Shown: one piece after another, positions 5,054-5,202 of the stretch
Layout: each line of letters opens with the position of its first letter
Numbering within the stretch: position 1 is the first letter of the stretch
Assembly (NCBI GenBank): GCA_030596405.1
Contig: JAUVKB010000153.1
Span: 1-5,202, forward strand
Source: Deltaproteobacteria bacterium
Lineage (GTDB): Bacteria > Desulfobacterota > Desulfobacteria > Desulfobacterales > JAUVKB01
DNA: 5,202 nucleotides
Reading direction: 5' to 3'
Translations under genes and position numbers: made by a program
The notes under the pieces: generated by a model
Database searches by the model: none
Seen by the model: only the letters and a program-made list of their open reading frames with translations
Told to the model about the DNA's origin: nothing

Positions 5054-5202
5054 AGTTGGGGATCAGGGGTCGAGGTCGATCCCATACACGGCATTGGATA
5101 TGATTTAGTGCTTACAAGAAGAATCTGGAAAGACATCAGCTTGAAAATCGATTATTCCCATTATGAAATAAAAGATTATGTGGTTTCCGCTGACAGCAGC
5201 AG
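5054..5202 (+). pseudogene. In-frame continuation of the receptor gene beyond the TGA, cut by the window edge
   Basis: Directly after TGA 5051-5053 the same frame stays open for 49 codons to the window end: SWGSGVEVDPIHGIGYD, then LVLTRRIWKDISLKIDYSHY and EIKDYVVSADSS. The pattern G-Y-D-L-V followed by alternating strand residues and Y-S-x-Y-E-I-K-D-Y is typical of the C-terminal barrel half of TonB-dependent receptors, so this is the same gene. No separate start or ribosome site is evident. Either the gene carries a nonsense mutation (or a sequencing error) or the TGA is read through, for example as selenocysteine. The C-terminal strands lie outside the window. Confidence 0.75.
5059..5083 (+). 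other. Small hairpin just downstream of the in-frame TGA
   Basis: GGGATC (5059-5064) and GATCCC (5078-5083) form a perfect 6-bp stem starting 5 nt after the TGA, with a G-rich loop that could add G5066-C5077 and G5067-U5076 and leave the apical loop GGTCGAGG. Bacterial SECIS elements are small hairpins just 3' of a Sec UGA with G near the start of the loop. Here the loop begins about 11-14 nt after the TGA, somewhat nearer than I recall for typical cases, so the match is only suggestive. Confidence 0.25.

Noticed and set aside
5041..5060. Frameshift as the cause of the receptor interruption.
   Set aside because: The sequence after the TGA continues in the same frame with receptor-like residues, so no shift is needed.

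Overview
The window looks like a stretch of chromosome from an anaerobic deltaproteobacterium, most likely a Desulfobacterota (Desulfobacterales-like) sulfate reducer. I infer this from the moderately AT-rich DNA, the style of the TonB protein and of the TonB-dependent receptor, and an intergenic repeat of the GACACGGATT type. No rRNA or single-copy marker is present, so the assignment is tentative. All recognisable protein genes are on the + strand.

Layout. Positions 1-1379 hold the 3' part of a gene for an Asp/Lys-rich protein built almost entirely of about nineteen 22-25-residue repeats. Each repeat joins a DxDxDG calcium-loop motif to an aromatic beta-strand motif. A 90-bp gap with a perfect 10-bp inverted repeat follows. 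Then come exbB (1470-2075), exbD (2085-2492) and tonB (about 2512-3192), tightly packed as one operon. Positions 3193-3643 carry no clear + strand gene. They hold an orphan Shine-Dalgarno with an ATA where a start codon should be, a strong minus-strand promoter leading to a hairpin-plus-T-tract terminator (a candidate small RNA of about 78 nt), an AT-rich operator-like cluster, and a GC-richer leader able to fold into a long hairpin. From 3644 to the window end runs a TonB-dependent outer-membrane receptor whose reading frame is interrupted by one in-frame TGA at 5051-5053 and then continues in the same frame to the edge.

How the genes work together. ExbB and ExbD form the inner-membrane proton-driven motor, TonB spans the periplasm, and the receptor imports an unidentified substrate across the outer membrane. 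The Ca-loop repeat protein upstream may be an envelope or surface component of the same system; that is inference from position only.

Points most worth a second look: the in-frame TGA, which would create a Cys-x-x-Sec motif and is followed by a small hairpin (ordinary nonsense mutation is still the simplest reading); the minus-strand small RNA candidate; and the unusual hybrid repeat protein.
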